Of a stretch of 64,000 nt of DNA, positions 1 to 10,315 are shown piece by piece; the stretch's first letter is position 1, and every line of letters starts with the position of its first letter. Below the pieces are notes generated by a model. That model had not been told where the DNA came from. It saw nothing but the letters and a program-made list of their open reading frames with translations, and did not search any database. Source of the stretch: Triplophysa rosa (taxonomy: Eukaryota > Chordata > Actinopteri > Cypriniformes > Nemacheilidae); contig NC_079912.1 of the NCBI RefSeq assembly GCF_024868665.1, positions 17,865,673 to 17,929,672 on the forward strand, given 5' to 3'. The position numbers and the translations under genes were made by a program.

Positions 1-440
1 CAGATGATAAGAAACCAGCTACAATGTTCTTTCATCAGATGAAATCCTACAATGGTGGATCTAGTCTGAAACGATCCATTTGTCCTCTATAACTGCGTAT
101 CCCTTCTGGCATAATACCAGTTCTGCTCATTTTTGAGGAGATACAAGAACTTGACGAACTAAAAATACAAACACCTTGCTGTATATTAATACCCAAATAG
201 GTAGGGAAGACGACCCTTTGTATTCAGAACACTCGGTTTTTCAGGAATCCTGTCATGCAACATCTGTTGTAACATATCCCACCACTCTTCAAGAACAAAA
301 CCATTTTAGTTCTCTGGGCTAAAGAAGAGGAAATGGCATCATCTTATAAAACCATCCCACCCGATCTGACATTTTCCCTATTTATCCATCCATCTATCTT
401 TGTCTTGCTTGGAGGACACAGAACAGCCGGCTCAACTTAC

Positions 441-3400
441 CCTCTGATCCTCTTCTTTTGTCCAGGGTCCTTTCACCAGCTCTGGGTTGAGCACTTTTTG
501 CCAACGGTGCTGACATTGGCCATCTGTCCTTGTCTGTCAAAGTGCAACAAAATCCCAAATCAACACCTGCTGCTAGTACACACCTATAATAACATCCTTA
601 AGCTAATAATGCAACACATTTACCACCAACCATAGCAGTTCTGTTGAAATTCTATCTGGTATTTTCATGGCAACAATGTTACTTTATCTGTAGTGAAGTT
701 GTTAAGTGGCTTGTTTTGAACGCTTTTGTATTTCACCTTTTAACTTTAAACCTTACATAGATTCTTCCACAAAAACAATATTAAAATCTTTACAGTTTCA
801 CCAGGTTATAACTACTAATTCAAAAGCGCTCTACAAAGTCCTAGAAACGTTTCAATGTAGCATCAGATCAAGCAAGTTACTTACTGGAAAATTATTAGCG
901 ATTAATTTCCAGGCATCAGTTCCGTGTTGCTCAACAAGTTTCTTGAGCTTTTCGTCCTGTGTGAAAAGCAGAGGTCATGAGCTTTATCTTCTCAGACACT
1001 AGACTAGTCTAGAAAGTCCCACCCGTTCCAGTTTCACCTAGAAACCCTTTTACAGTATTACTCTGAAACCTGAAACAGCATAAACATATAAAACATATAA
1101 AAATCACTAAAGACAAGTGAAAAGGAACCTCATCTCTGGACCATTTGATTTTGCCCAGGGTCTTTTTAGGATTCTTGGGGTCTCTGCTGTCAGGGTCTGT
1201 AGAATGACGTTCATCATCCTCATCCTCACTGCAGCAGAACGCATGAATATAGAGAATATACAGTAAGGAAAGAGGAAATCATAGTTTTACGCAAAATGAA
1301 AATACACATTTTGCTTCATCGGACAAATATGTTGTATAAAAAGAGCAGTTTACAACTTCAAACAATAAAATCACTCAAAGCAAGCTACAAATGAACTCAA
1401 GCATAAGAAATTAACCTGAGGTATACCCAAAAATGAAAATTCTGTTATTACTCACCCTCATGTCATTTCAAACCTGTATGACACAAAAGAAGATATTTTG
1501 AAGAACATTGGTAACCAAACAACACTAGCCCCCATTGACTTTCATTGTATGGACACAAAACCACTGAGACATGTATAAAAATATCTTCTTTTGTGTTCCA
1601 CAGAAAACAGAGTCACATACAGTTTTTTAATGATCTGAGGGTGAAATGATCCCTTTTGAATTATCCCTTTAAAGCACACCAATTAAATATAAACAACAAA
1701 ATCTATGTTTATTTTTTGTAAACCTAGACAACGGCTGTGCAAAAGACTTCAGTTTATAGGAATGCCTTGTTGCCTGGTAACATTTCACCCAAGCAGTGAG
1801 ACAGAGAGCATTTAATCAACACCGTACACGGGGTAAATGAATCTCCCTGGGATACCACGGCACAAACTTAATGGAAACCATTTATCCAAAACTTAAGGTA
1901 AAATGAGCACTAAAGAAGACCTGAAAACGTACTTGCTGTGGAGCTAAAAGAGCAAGTAAAATATTAAGGAAGTGTAATCATTAAGAAAATATGCCTAAGC
2001 AAGTCAGCATACAGTTTTTACCCAGAAAACCTAAGCTGCAAACTCCAAAGTGGTGAGGAAATGTGTTAATGTATTTTTAGGCCTAAATCCAACTTTGAGC
2101 GAGCTGGTACAAATATGGAAGTTCAAAATCCTTATAGCTGTGAAGCACAGAGTTATGTTTCACACTGGCTCTCAGTATTACCGGTCACCTAATGAAAGAA
2201 GTATTGTCCACAAACATGCAAATTGAATTTCAGTATGATCTCCACCCTCCAGGAAGGGGTGGGCGATGAACAACCCTGTTTTTATTTCAGAGGTGCTAGT
2301 TATGCTCAGTCCCTGGAGTCATGCAAACAAAATCTGTAGGAACTACAAGTCTACCTATACAGATTAAGAATTAATAGCTGGTGCAGTTACATTCAGTCTT
2401 TATCGTCTATCAATGCGACCCACCGAAATTTACAAACCTCCCAACCAAGAGCTATAGACAAAGGGGCAAGGGAGGAGCAACACATGCAAAGCTAACATGT
2501 TCATTCATTCATTCATTAATAACATCATGGTAATGTTTGTCCTTTGAGCCCCAGAAGCAGGCTGTACATTCCGTTCCTTTACAAGTCGTTATTTGGAAAA
2601 TCGGACTCGTGTATTTCCATAAACCCAACTGGATGTGAATTCTAAGTGTTGTTGCTGGCATTACATACAGAGTTCTACACTTCTACTGTTTTTTACCCAA
2701 TAATATGGACTGTAACTTATTTTGTAACTGTTTTTTTACATTGTTTCAGATGAATTATGTAGAAATACTGAACAAAGCAAGTTGTATTAACCAGAATTTA
2801 ATTAACTGTATTAACCAGAATTTAATTAACTGTTTCAACAAAGTTGTATACATATACTTTGTGGTTATCATTGTAGTTATTGGTAGCCACAAAAGCAGCA
2901 GGGCACAAGGGCATTTTTATGACACGTTATCCCCCTCTAAACCAGCATCACACGTTATCCCCCTCTAAACCAGCATCACACGTTATCCCCCTCTAAACCA
3001 GCATCACACGTTATCCCCCTCTAAACCAGCATCACTTGTCAAGTGCACCGTCCTGTACTTCTTTATTTGTGATCAATCACACTTGTATATGAATCTAAGC
3101 ATTTTAGCTCATTTCTGAACTGCAGTCAGTCCAGTTTTTTATTCTTTGGCCCTAAAATGTTTTTTTTTGATAATAGCAAATTAGCATGCTAGTTAACGTA
3201 ACTTTTGCTGGACTGTGACCCGAGACAAGCTAACGGCTAGCATGCTAGTTTAACATTAGTCCATGTTGCCACTAACTTTCAGATTCATTTTGACAAAACG
3301 TAAAAATGAAGCCTATGCTGTTAATATGTAACATTTTTGGTCTTGATCATTTTTTGCTGAACGAGTTTTCTGGATCGTGATCAAACTTGCTGATCGTCAT

Positions 3401-3746
3401 CAGCAGGTGCGACGACACGACGTGTCATGGATCTGGCTGTCTGATCAAATTGAATATAATACTTTATTAATATCTTACATGATTTTATTGCGAATTTGCA
3501 ATTATTGTTGTTTTGAGCTATAACGTCCGTTGCCATTGCGATGTCTATTTTGAGATAAATACCGATCTTAGATAAACACTTAACGTAACGTTACTTATGT
3601 ACAAAAGCATCAACATAGGATCTGTAACGTTACATCTATACACAATCCACAAAATAATATGAATTATTATTGCAATAAAGATATTAGTTTGTATTTCCTT
3701 TACAAGACGTCCCATGATCTCACCTGCGAGACTTCATGTTGGCCAT
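441..3746 (-). CDS. mybl1: A-Myb-type transcription factor, N-terminal exons (partial, continues off left edge)
   Basis: Four coding exons read on the minus strand: 3744-3746 is the ATG of exon 1 (3724-3746), followed by 1129-1228, 885-956 and 441-533. All have AG/GT boundaries and phases that join without a break. Exon 1 encodes MANMKSRS and exon 2 an acidic stretch ending IKWSRDE. Exon 3 encodes DEKLKKLVEQHGTDAWKLIA, which is the first Myb repeat (R1). Exon 4 finishes R1 with QCQHRWQKVLNPEL and opens R2 with KGPWTKEEDQR. The Myb tryptophans are in place. The short SRSEDEDD start and VEQHGTD resemble A-Myb (MYBL1) rather than c-Myb (VEQNGTD) or B-Myb. The family binds DNA at AACNG sites; A-Myb drives meiotic genes in spermatocytes. 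The rest of R2, R3 and the activation domain lie left of base 1. Intron 1 is about 2.5 kb and repeat-rich. The Myb family is near certain; the paralogue is likely. Confidence 0.85.
1422..1673. mobile_element. Angel-like palindromic short DNA element (mybl1 intron 1)
   Basis: The left half reads CCCAAAAATGAAAATTCTG and the right half returns as its inverted complement, ending at the ATCCCTTTAAA terminus. The centre carries the family hallmark GAAGATATTTTGAAGAA and the matching AATATCTTCTTTTGTGTTCC. It is non-coding and could fold as one long hairpin. The same family recurs at least nine more times in this window. The family name (Angel) is from memory of fish repeats. Confidence 0.75.
2436..2516. 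repeat. Short segment duplicated at 8504-8593 (copy A)
   Basis: About 80 bases starting ACCTCCCAACCAAGAGCTAT are repeated without a noticed mismatch at 8504-8593, in the same orientation. Both copies end in an (ATTC)n run of slightly different length. This copy lies in intron 1 of the mybl1 gene. The spacing (6,068) differs from that of the acetyltransferase duplication (4,155), so it is not part of that event. It is either a fragment of an unrecognised repeat or a separate small duplication. Confidence 0.8.
2784..2831. repeat. 24-bp tandem repeat, 2 copies
   Basis: Two exact head-to-tail copies of a 24-base A+T-rich unit beginning GTATTAACCAGAATTTAATT. It lies about 90 bases before the 28-bp array in the same intron. 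Confidence 0.9.
2923..3034. repeat. 28-bp minisatellite, 4 exact copies
   Basis: Four identical head-to-tail copies of a 28-base unit beginning CACGTTATCCCCCTCTAAAC, at 2923, 2951, 2979 and 3007. No base differs between copies, so the array is young or still being homogenised. Copy number is probably variable between individuals. Confidence 0.97.
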
Positions 3747-4229
3747 GTCAACTGTGTTCACCGCTTTTCCAAGGACAATGAGTTTAAAACATCCAATGTT
3801 GCAGTTCTTGAAATCAAAACACAAAGCGATCTTAAGTCCACTGACATTTATCCACACATGCCACTGTCACACGTGTCTACTTCCAGTGAAGTGTAAGATC
3901 CGTAGATGCAATACAAGAGTCACATTCCCGATAGCCCTTATCCAATAAATATTAAAGAAACAAAAATGTCCTTCCAAAAATATATGTTATTAAATAATCA
4001 ACGTTACAGATGTAAATATTCCAGAACAATCTCAAAACAGTAAGAAGAAAGATCATCCATGTACATGTATGTTAGTCTAGCCCGCCTTGAACACACACAC
4101 CCCTCTGTACTGTCACTCTGGGTTTCCAGTGCGTGTTTTTTCCACTCATTCTGCTTTATTTTTTGTCCATCCCGCCGAATCTCGCGCCCAGCCTCCTTCC
4201 GCAACCGAGTTTGAATCTGCGCACGCGGC

Positions 4230-4325
4230 CCCGCCGCTGATTGGTCTGAAAAGAGGGGCGGAGCAGTGCATTTTGTTCTTGGACAGAAACAGGTCTGGGA
4301 CGGCCGACGAGGATTATTTGCATGC
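4230..4325 (-). promoter_or_regulatory. Probable mybl1 promoter: CCAAT box, GC box and octamer
   Basis: About 500 bases upstream of the mybl1 start codon lies a G+C-rich stretch in an A+T-rich setting. On the minus strand it holds an inverted CCAAT box (ATTGG at 4240-4244 on plus), a GC box (GGGGCGG, 4255-4261) and a perfect octamer ATTTGCAT (4316-4323). The grouping within 90 bases and the position relative to exon 1 suggest a TATA-less promoter. The transcription start is not visible from sequence alone. Confidence 0.45.
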
Positions 4326-4853
4326 ATTATTTTGATTTACATATTACGTCTATTGCTGAGAATTTAATGTTAGAATTGCAGTTTTGAAGGCGTATTGTGG
4401 TGAATATATACGTTGCTGCCCAGTTTTTAATATTATAAATTACATTTCAGCAAAGTAAAATGCGGATCTGAGTGAACGAATGACTCACCGCTATAGTCTT
4501 AAATTAGTCCATGCTGCCCCCTTGTGGCTTTTTGTGATCATTTGGGAAATGTTGGAGGCATTGAAACGATACACCGTTCATGGACGTCAGAACAAATACC
4601 TACTCATGCATTTTTTAGTCGTTTGCTTTTTCCATAACTAGTTATAAAATAAAATAAGTACAATGTAACTTCTTATCAACAGTCATTTGTATTTCATTTT
4701 GACATAACAAATTAAAGTAAGTGTTTGATGTCGTACGTTTAATACCAAGTCTATACGTCTAGTAAGCCTATGTCCCACCCATCCCAGTTATGATTTTGTC
4801 TCCTTCTGTCGCACATTTCCTCAACAGGCAAATTAACAACTACATAACAGAAC

Positions 4854-4855
<2 letters not shown>

Positions 4856-4888
<33 letters not shown>
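4856..4888. repeat. (TA)n microsatellite
   Basis: About 16 uninterrupted TA units. It lies about 20 bases outside the left edge of acetyltransferase duplication copy 1 (4908), so it may have contributed to that breakpoint. Confidence 0.95.
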
Positions 4889-4893
<5 letters not shown>

Positions 4894-4997
4894 ATTTATC
4901 TTAGTGTTTAGAGATACAGTGCAGATTCATTTCATACGTAACAAAAATTTGATTCAAACATTTCCTTGCTCTTATCACGTATTTAAATGTCAATTTG

Positions 4998-5849
4998 TTA
5001 ATAAATAGCTGGTGGTGGCATGATTTCAACATCTTTTGGAGTGAGCGGAGATGGAAGAACAATTCCAAACTTCTCCCCCAGAATCTCAGTGATCTCTTCA
5101 TCTGAAAGTTCTTCGGTGGTTTTTGTAGTGTTCCGTTGGTCCTTTGAGGCCAGGCTGGTCACAGTCAACTTGCGGCCCATGATTGTGATTCTTCCCGTGG
5201 GCAATAAGAGTGAACAGAGAGACTTGCAGAAGAAAAGTGAGCTTGCAGAAGTCTGATGGTATTCACACATGGCTTTGAAATCATCTCTTTCACGGGGTTC
5301 CAGAGTAAATTTGTACACTTCCTTCCAACAATAGCCTTCTGCACTCACTGGTACCTCAGTCTCAGAGTTCATTTCCATGAAAACCATTTTTCCCTGAGTT
5401 CTAAGGCGATACACCCCATGGCTCTGTACTTGGGGACTATCTGTCTCAAGAGACAGAGGAAGCTGGAATCCTGAACCAAACCCTACGTCACAGAGCCATC
5501 TATGCCCATCCAGCTTCACCATTATAATAAAATGGTCAAAGGGAGGTCCGTAAGCACCGGTGAACCGATTCCTCACCTGTCCGGAGAGAATAGTCACGAC
5601 AAAGCCCAACTGAGACAACAGCCAAGAAAAGAGTCCATTCATTTCAAAGCAGAATCCTCCACGGCGCATGGACACGATTTTTTCATAAAGATGTGGCAGT
5701 TCAAGCCTGACCCGTTCTCCGATATGAATAGTGAGGTTTTCAAAGGGAACTGTCGATAAATGATTGAGGTGAACGTACCGCAATGTGTCCAATGTCGGAG
5801 GACATGGACCCGAACAGCCGATACGTGCCAAATACTTTTGAACATCCAT
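4998..5849 (-). CDS. Arylamine N-acetyltransferase, copy 1
   Basis: An intronless 283-residue frame from ATG to stop, the usual vertebrate NAT arrangement (single coding exon, family length about 290). These cytosolic enzymes move acetyl from acetyl-CoA onto arylamines, arylhydrazines and related xenobiotics through an acyl-cysteine intermediate. The catalytic triad is visible: Cys67 in RRGGFCFEMNGLF, His106 in PPFDHF and Asp121 in LCDVGFG. VPFENLTIHIGE near residue 34 is also family-typical. The C-terminus EIMPPPAIY is diverged from mammalian NATs. The protein differs from copy 2 at one residue only, Tyr173 here against Phe. On its 5' side (higher coordinates) homology to copy 2 stops at 5984 and a hairpin and satellite follow. 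It may therefore lack the normal leader exon and promoter, and expression is uncertain. Confidence 0.95.
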   Translation of the reverse strand: MDVQKYLARIGCSGPCPPTLDTLRYVHLNHLSTVPFENLTIHIGERVRLELPHLYEKIVSMRRGGFCFEMNGLFSWLLSQLGFVVTILSGQVRNRFTGAYGPPFDHFIIMVKLDGHRWLCDVGFGSGFQLPLSLETDSPQVQSHGVYRLRTQGKMVFMEMNSETEVPVSAEGYCWKEVYKFTLEPRERDDFKAMCEYHQTSASSLFFCKSLCSLLLPTGRITIMGRKLTVTSLASKDQRNTTKTTEELSDEEITEILGEKFGIVLPSPLTPKDVEIMPPPAIY

Positions 5850-5982
5850 TGCTTTACTAAGACCTCCGTTAGTTTCAAAACAAAGCCACTAATTAAAAAA
5901 CTGCAAAACACAAATAGGAGCAGTCGAAATAAAAAAGGCTGAAATGTCAACAACCTTTCAAGAACATGCAAGTTTTATCTCG

Positions 5983-6051
5983 CAAGCCCAAGATTGTGCT
6001 ACATCTCAAATACAACAGTTGCCAACAGATTGTAGCACAATCTTGGGCTTG
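5983..6051. repeat. Perfect 21-bp inverted repeat (hairpin) at the duplication edge
   Basis: The arm 5983-6003 (starts CAAGCCCAAGATTGTG) is the exact reverse complement of 6031-6051, with a 27-base loop. It begins one base inside the point (5984) where acetyltransferase copy 1 stops matching copy 2. The right arm runs into the first unit of the satellite that follows. Confidence 0.95.
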
Positions 6052-6600
6052 TTGGTAGTCAAGGACACTGGGCATAACCCCAATGCGAAACCTTCAACGC
6101 ATCCTTAAAGGTATTTGAAATGTAGCACCTCAAATATAAGAGCAACGACCCATTGAACTGTACTGTGACATATGCCACCTTCATGGGTCCATGACTTTAA
6201 AATGCTACAGTAAAAATGTCTGCTTTTTGGCTTGGTGGTAGTCGAGGACACTGGGTATAACCCCAAGTAGAAACTTTCAATGCACCCTTAAAGGTATTTG
6301 AGATGTAACACCTCAAACTGGCCCATAAGTGCACTGACCCATTGAAGTGTATTGACACGTATGCCAACTTCATGGGTCCATAACTTTAAAATTATACAGT
6401 GAAACTGTTTTCTTTTCTGCATGGTGGTAGCCAAGGACACTGGGTATAACCTACCTTTAACATTTTTAAAGCACCATCAAAGACAACTAAGATAAAGCCC
6501 CTCAAAATGGGCCATAAGTACAATGTCTCATTGAACAGTATTGACACATATGCCAACTTGATGGATCCATAACTTAAAAATGCTAGAGTAGAAATGTCAA
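6050..6600. repeat. Degenerate satellite, three units of about 185 bp
   Basis: Three head-to-tail diverged units starting near 6052, 6234 and 6422. Each has GGTAGTC/GCCAAGGACACTGGG-like sequence near its start, a middle CCATAAGTGCA/CAATG block and an end resembling TTCATGGGTCCATAACTTTA. Unit 3 is the most diverged. There is no coding capacity. The array sits directly upstream of acetyltransferase copy 1 and has no counterpart upstream of copy 2. Confidence 0.85.
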
Positions 6601-6988
6601 CCTGTATTTTAATGTACAGTAATTAGCCAAGAGCACCATATGTAATCAATAACTAGTATATTGAATGGTACATTGGTTTGGTTTGGTTTATTTCGTATAT
6701 AGCACTTTTCTGCTGCCACAAGCCCAAAGTGCTGTACATTACATCCGATAATCATACACACACCAAAAAAAATGGACAGAGCCAAACATAACAATAGAAA
6801 AAGAACACACCTTGAACTGTTGTTCGTTTTGTCTTTGTATAACTATAATAACTATAAACCAGAATCAGAACAAGCTTTATTTGCCAACTGTACACACGCA
6901 CAAACACAAAAAATAGAAAAAAAATGCATAGCATATAAATACATAAGATGTAAGAGGAAAAGTTAATTACAGATCTGCAGTTAATACT

Positions 6989-7186
6989 GCACTGTAAAAA
7001 TGAAAGGTTCTTTGAGGAACCATTTGGGGTTCTTCACATTGCCATGCTGGCGGAACCCTCAGGGGAAACTCAAGACACAGCTTCACGAAAGGCGGTTCTC
7101 TGAGGAACCCTCAAGGCTTCTTGGGGATCCCTCTTATTAAAATGGTCTGGAACCATCTTGGGTGCTTCAAGGCACCATTTCACAGT
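6989..7186. mobile_element. Short DNA-transposon fragment (CACTGTAAAAATG end)
   Basis: It starts CACTGTAAAAATGAAAGG and then carries repeated GGTTCTTTGAGGAACC / GGAACCCTCA blocks, themselves small palindromes. The end is typical of fish non-autonomous DNA elements. The rest of 6600-8460 is A+T-rich sequence in which I see no gene. Confidence 0.55.
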
Positions 7187-8503
7187 TCATATTTGCTATT
7201 CACAATATTTTAATATGCAGAAATACTAAAAGCAAATACAAAGCAAACAGTTTATTAATAAACAACAACAATTTACATTGAATAAATATTCACAAAATAG
7301 TCAATATTGTACAATTCTAAATTCATGAAATCAAATGTATAATTAATATTGTGTTGGTGATATTGTTATAAATGAAAACAACATCTTAACAAAACTAACC
7401 AAATAATTTGCCTTAACTTTAAATACAAATACAGAAATATTTCACTTTGTACAAATGTACAATTGTAAAAAAGTCCAGCAAAAAAGTAGTCTCTAAAGCA
7501 AGGCCTACACCAATGGTAAAGTTGTACTTTGCCAAAAAGCAAATTCTTGCGAGCAAGAAAAAAACAATGCTGTTCGCTCCAAATGGGTTTCCTGCTATTA
7601 CCAGGTGGTGTGAGGATCAAAAGTCAAAATAATTTCTATAGTGCATTTCACAATTTTGTATTGCTAAAGTAGATATGTATTTATGGCAAAAAGAGAACAG
7701 GAGCTGCGCCTGTTGGCCTCAGGTGTCCCAGGCAGTGCAAGGATGAGCATCAGGTTGGGCTGGAGCTGGGTCTGTTGGCCTTGGGTGTCCCTGGGAATAA
7801 GACAGAGATACAAAAAAGAGGGATTAAGATAACGTCTCAAAACATTACATTTAATCATTTAGCACATCACAAATTGGTTTACAAATGTAACAATAAACAA
7901 AATATTACAATGCCTGTTAGTCACAGCTTTGGTCTATGGTTAAGGAGTACAATAGGCTATTTATAGCAACAACTGTAATAATCCACTCTATTCAGATTTT
8001 TTCATTGTCAGTGAGTGTTTTTACATGTGCAAATATAACAAATAACATAATAATAAAAATATCATATTAAATATAATACTTACTTTTTTGTCTACTCAAC
8101 TGTAAAATACTGAAAATTCTGAGGAAAAAGGATAAAAACAAAACTGAATATGATAAAAATATTTAATTACAGACAATTTATGTAACATGGGTGGGGAAAC
8201 CATTCAACACAAACAACAACAAGAAAAAAAGAGCTATACATTCACTAAAAGTGGCTAAAAGTCATTGTTTGTCATTTAATACTACCGTTACCCATTTAAC
8301 GTTAGCCCCCAAGCTTCATCATTAACTTATATTCGTTAGCATCTCGGCTAAAACAAGCGCTGTCTACACTGTGTAAAATAAATAAACGGTTTAAATAGCC
8401 AAAAACGGCCATACAATTAGACGTGTCAGAGTACACATTTATATAAATAGTATATAGTTAACATATTTCAGTTATTTATATATTTTGACTTTACTTACCT
8501 CTT

Positions 8504-8593
8504 ACCTCCCAACCAAGAGCTATAGACAAAGGGGCAAGGGAGGAGCAACACATGCAAAGCTAACATGTTCATTCATTCATTCATTCATTCATA
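8504..8593. repeat. Short segment duplicated at 2436-2516 (copy B)
   Basis: Same sequence and orientation as 2436-2516, with a longer (ATTC)n tail. It lies between the two acetyltransferase genes. Confidence 0.8.
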
Positions 8594-8766
8594 ACACAGG
8601 GTTTCTCAAGTTTTGAACTGAGTTCAGAGTGAGATTTTGGTGGCGGCGGGGGTTTGGGTGGGGACGGGGGTCTGATCTGAAAAATGTGACATAAATTTGT
8701 ACAAATAAAAAAATATTTTTCATCATTTCTTAGTGCATGTTTGTGTGTGTGAGAGAGAGATAATGG

Positions 8767-8970
8767 TTAGTGTTGTTTATTGTAGGTGTTGGTAGCATGT
8801 TTTGAGGCCTTCAGCACAGGGGTTGCTGGCTCCCACTTGAAACACTGTGGTTCCAGGCCAGCCATTTTCACTGTCATGATGGATGACAGAGTTCCATCCA
8901 GTGCCAAGCTGTTCCTGGTTTTGGTTTTATTTAGTCCAGCCATGGAGAAAACCCTCTCATATACATATAT
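8767..8970 (-). pseudogene. hAT transposase C-terminal fragment
   Basis: Read on the minus strand, the frame holds YERVFSMAGLNKTKTRNSLA followed by LDGTLSSIMTVKM. ERVFSxAG is the hallmark of the hAT transposase C-terminal dimerisation region. No N-terminal BED finger, DDE catalytic core or terminal repeats are seen, so this is a truncated, inactive remnant. It ends about 95 bases before the duplicated acetyltransferase segment of copy 2. Confidence 0.7.
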
Positions 8971-9152
8971 GTATTTATCTTTAGTGTAAATAATAAAACA
9001 GCACAACAGTATAAAATCAAACAATTTAACAGCATAAAACGAACAATATGATAAATAATGAGTTAGAGATACAGTGCAGATTCATTTCATACGTAACAAA
9101 AATTTGATTCAAACATTTCCTTGCTCTTATCACGTATTTAAATGTCAATTTG

Positions 9153-10004
9153 TTAATAAATAGCTGGTGGTGGCATGATTTCAACATCTTTTGGAGTGAG
9201 CGGAGATGGAAGAACAATTCCAAACTTCTCCCCCAGAATCTCAGTGATCTCTTCATCTGAAAGTTCTTCGGTGGTTTTTGTAGTGTTCCGTTGGTCCTTT
9301 GAGGCCAGGCTGGTCACAGTCAACTTGCGGCCCATGATTGTGATTCTTCCCGTGGGCAATAAGAGTGAACAGAGAGACTTGCAGAAGAAAAGTGAGCTTG
9401 CAGAAGTCTGATGGTATTCACACATGGCTTTGAAATCATCTCTTTCACGGGGTTCCAGAGTAAATTTGTACACTTCCTTCCAACAAAAGCCTTCTGCACT
9501 CACTGGTACCTCAGTCTCAGAGTTCATTTCCATGAAAACCATTTTTCCCTGAGTTCTAAGGCGATACACCCCATGGCTCTGTACTTGGGGACTATCTGTC
9601 TCAAGAGACAGAGGAAGCTGGAATCCTGAACCAAACCCTACGTCACAGAGCCATCTATGCCCATCCAGCTTCACCATTATAATAAAATGGTCAAAGGGAG
9701 GTCCGTAAGCACCGGTGAACCGATTCCTCACCTGTCCGGAGAGAATAGTCACGACAAAGCCCAACTGAGACAACAGCCAAGAAAAGAGTCCATTCATTTC
9801 AAAGCAGAATCCTCCACGGCGCATGGACACGATTTTTTCATAAAGATGTGGCAGTTCAAGCCTGACCCGTTCTCCGATATGAATAGTGAGGTTTTCAAAG
9901 GGAACTGTCGATAAATGATTGAGGTGAACGTACCGCAATGTGTCCAATGTCGGAGGACATGGACCCGAACAGCCGATACGTGCCAAATACTTTTGAACAT
10001 CCAT
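9153..10004 (-). CDS. Arylamine N-acetyltransferase, copy 2
   Basis: Intronless 283-residue NAT identical to copy 1 except Phe173 for Tyr. The triad Cys67/His106/Asp121 is intact, and the reaction is the same acetyl-CoA-dependent N-acetylation. Homology with copy 1 spans 9063-10140. It includes about 90 bases past the stop and 136 bases upstream of the ATG, where TGTGTTTTGCAG could be the acceptor of a 5' leader exon. Unlike copy 1, the sequence beyond 10140 runs into a G+C-rich promoter-like region shared head-to-head with ropn1l. Copy 2 is therefore the better candidate for the original, normally driven gene. I cannot assign it to a named fish NAT paralogue. Confidence 0.95.
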   Translation of the reverse strand: MDVQKYLARIGCSGPCPPTLDTLRYVHLNHLSTVPFENLTIHIGERVRLELPHLYEKIVSMRRGGFCFEMNGLFSWLLSQLGFVVTILSGQVRNRFTGAYGPPFDHFIIMVKLDGHRWLCDVGFGSGFQLPLSLETDSPQVQSHGVYRLRTQGKMVFMEMNSETEVPVSAEGFCWKEVYKFTLEPRERDDFKAMCEYHQTSASSLFFCKSLCSLLLPTGRITIMGRKLTVTSLASKDQRNTTKTTEELSDEEITEILGEKFGIVLPSPLTPKDVEIMPPPAIY

Positions 10005-10315
10005 TGTTTTACTAAGACCTCCGTTAGTTTCAAAACAAAGCCACTAATTAAAAAACTGCAAAACACAAATAGGAGCAGTCGAAATAAAAAAAGGCTGAAA
10101 TGTCAACAACCTTTCAAGAACATGCAAGTTTTATCTCGCAGGCTGTATCGCTGCTTCACAAGTTTCAGGAAGTTCAAGGGTCGAAACTCTCTCATGACGT
10201 TACGCCTTCATAAAATTCATCTTAACCGGGTGCAATGTCTTCAATCGACAATAAACTATACTGAACACATATTAAAATGACAAATTAAATATGCAGTTTT
10301 AAAAACAGTCAAGAG

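Noticed and set aside
1..440. Next Myb exon (rest of R2 and R3)
   Set aside because: No sequence resembling the VIELVxKYG / RIGKQCRERW block was found on the minus strand, so these exons lie beyond the left edge.
5639..5971. 110-residue open frame overlapping acetyltransferase copy 1 (-)
   Set aside because: It is an alternate frame of the coding exon and the adjoining upstream sequence; the NAT frame carries the catalytic triad.
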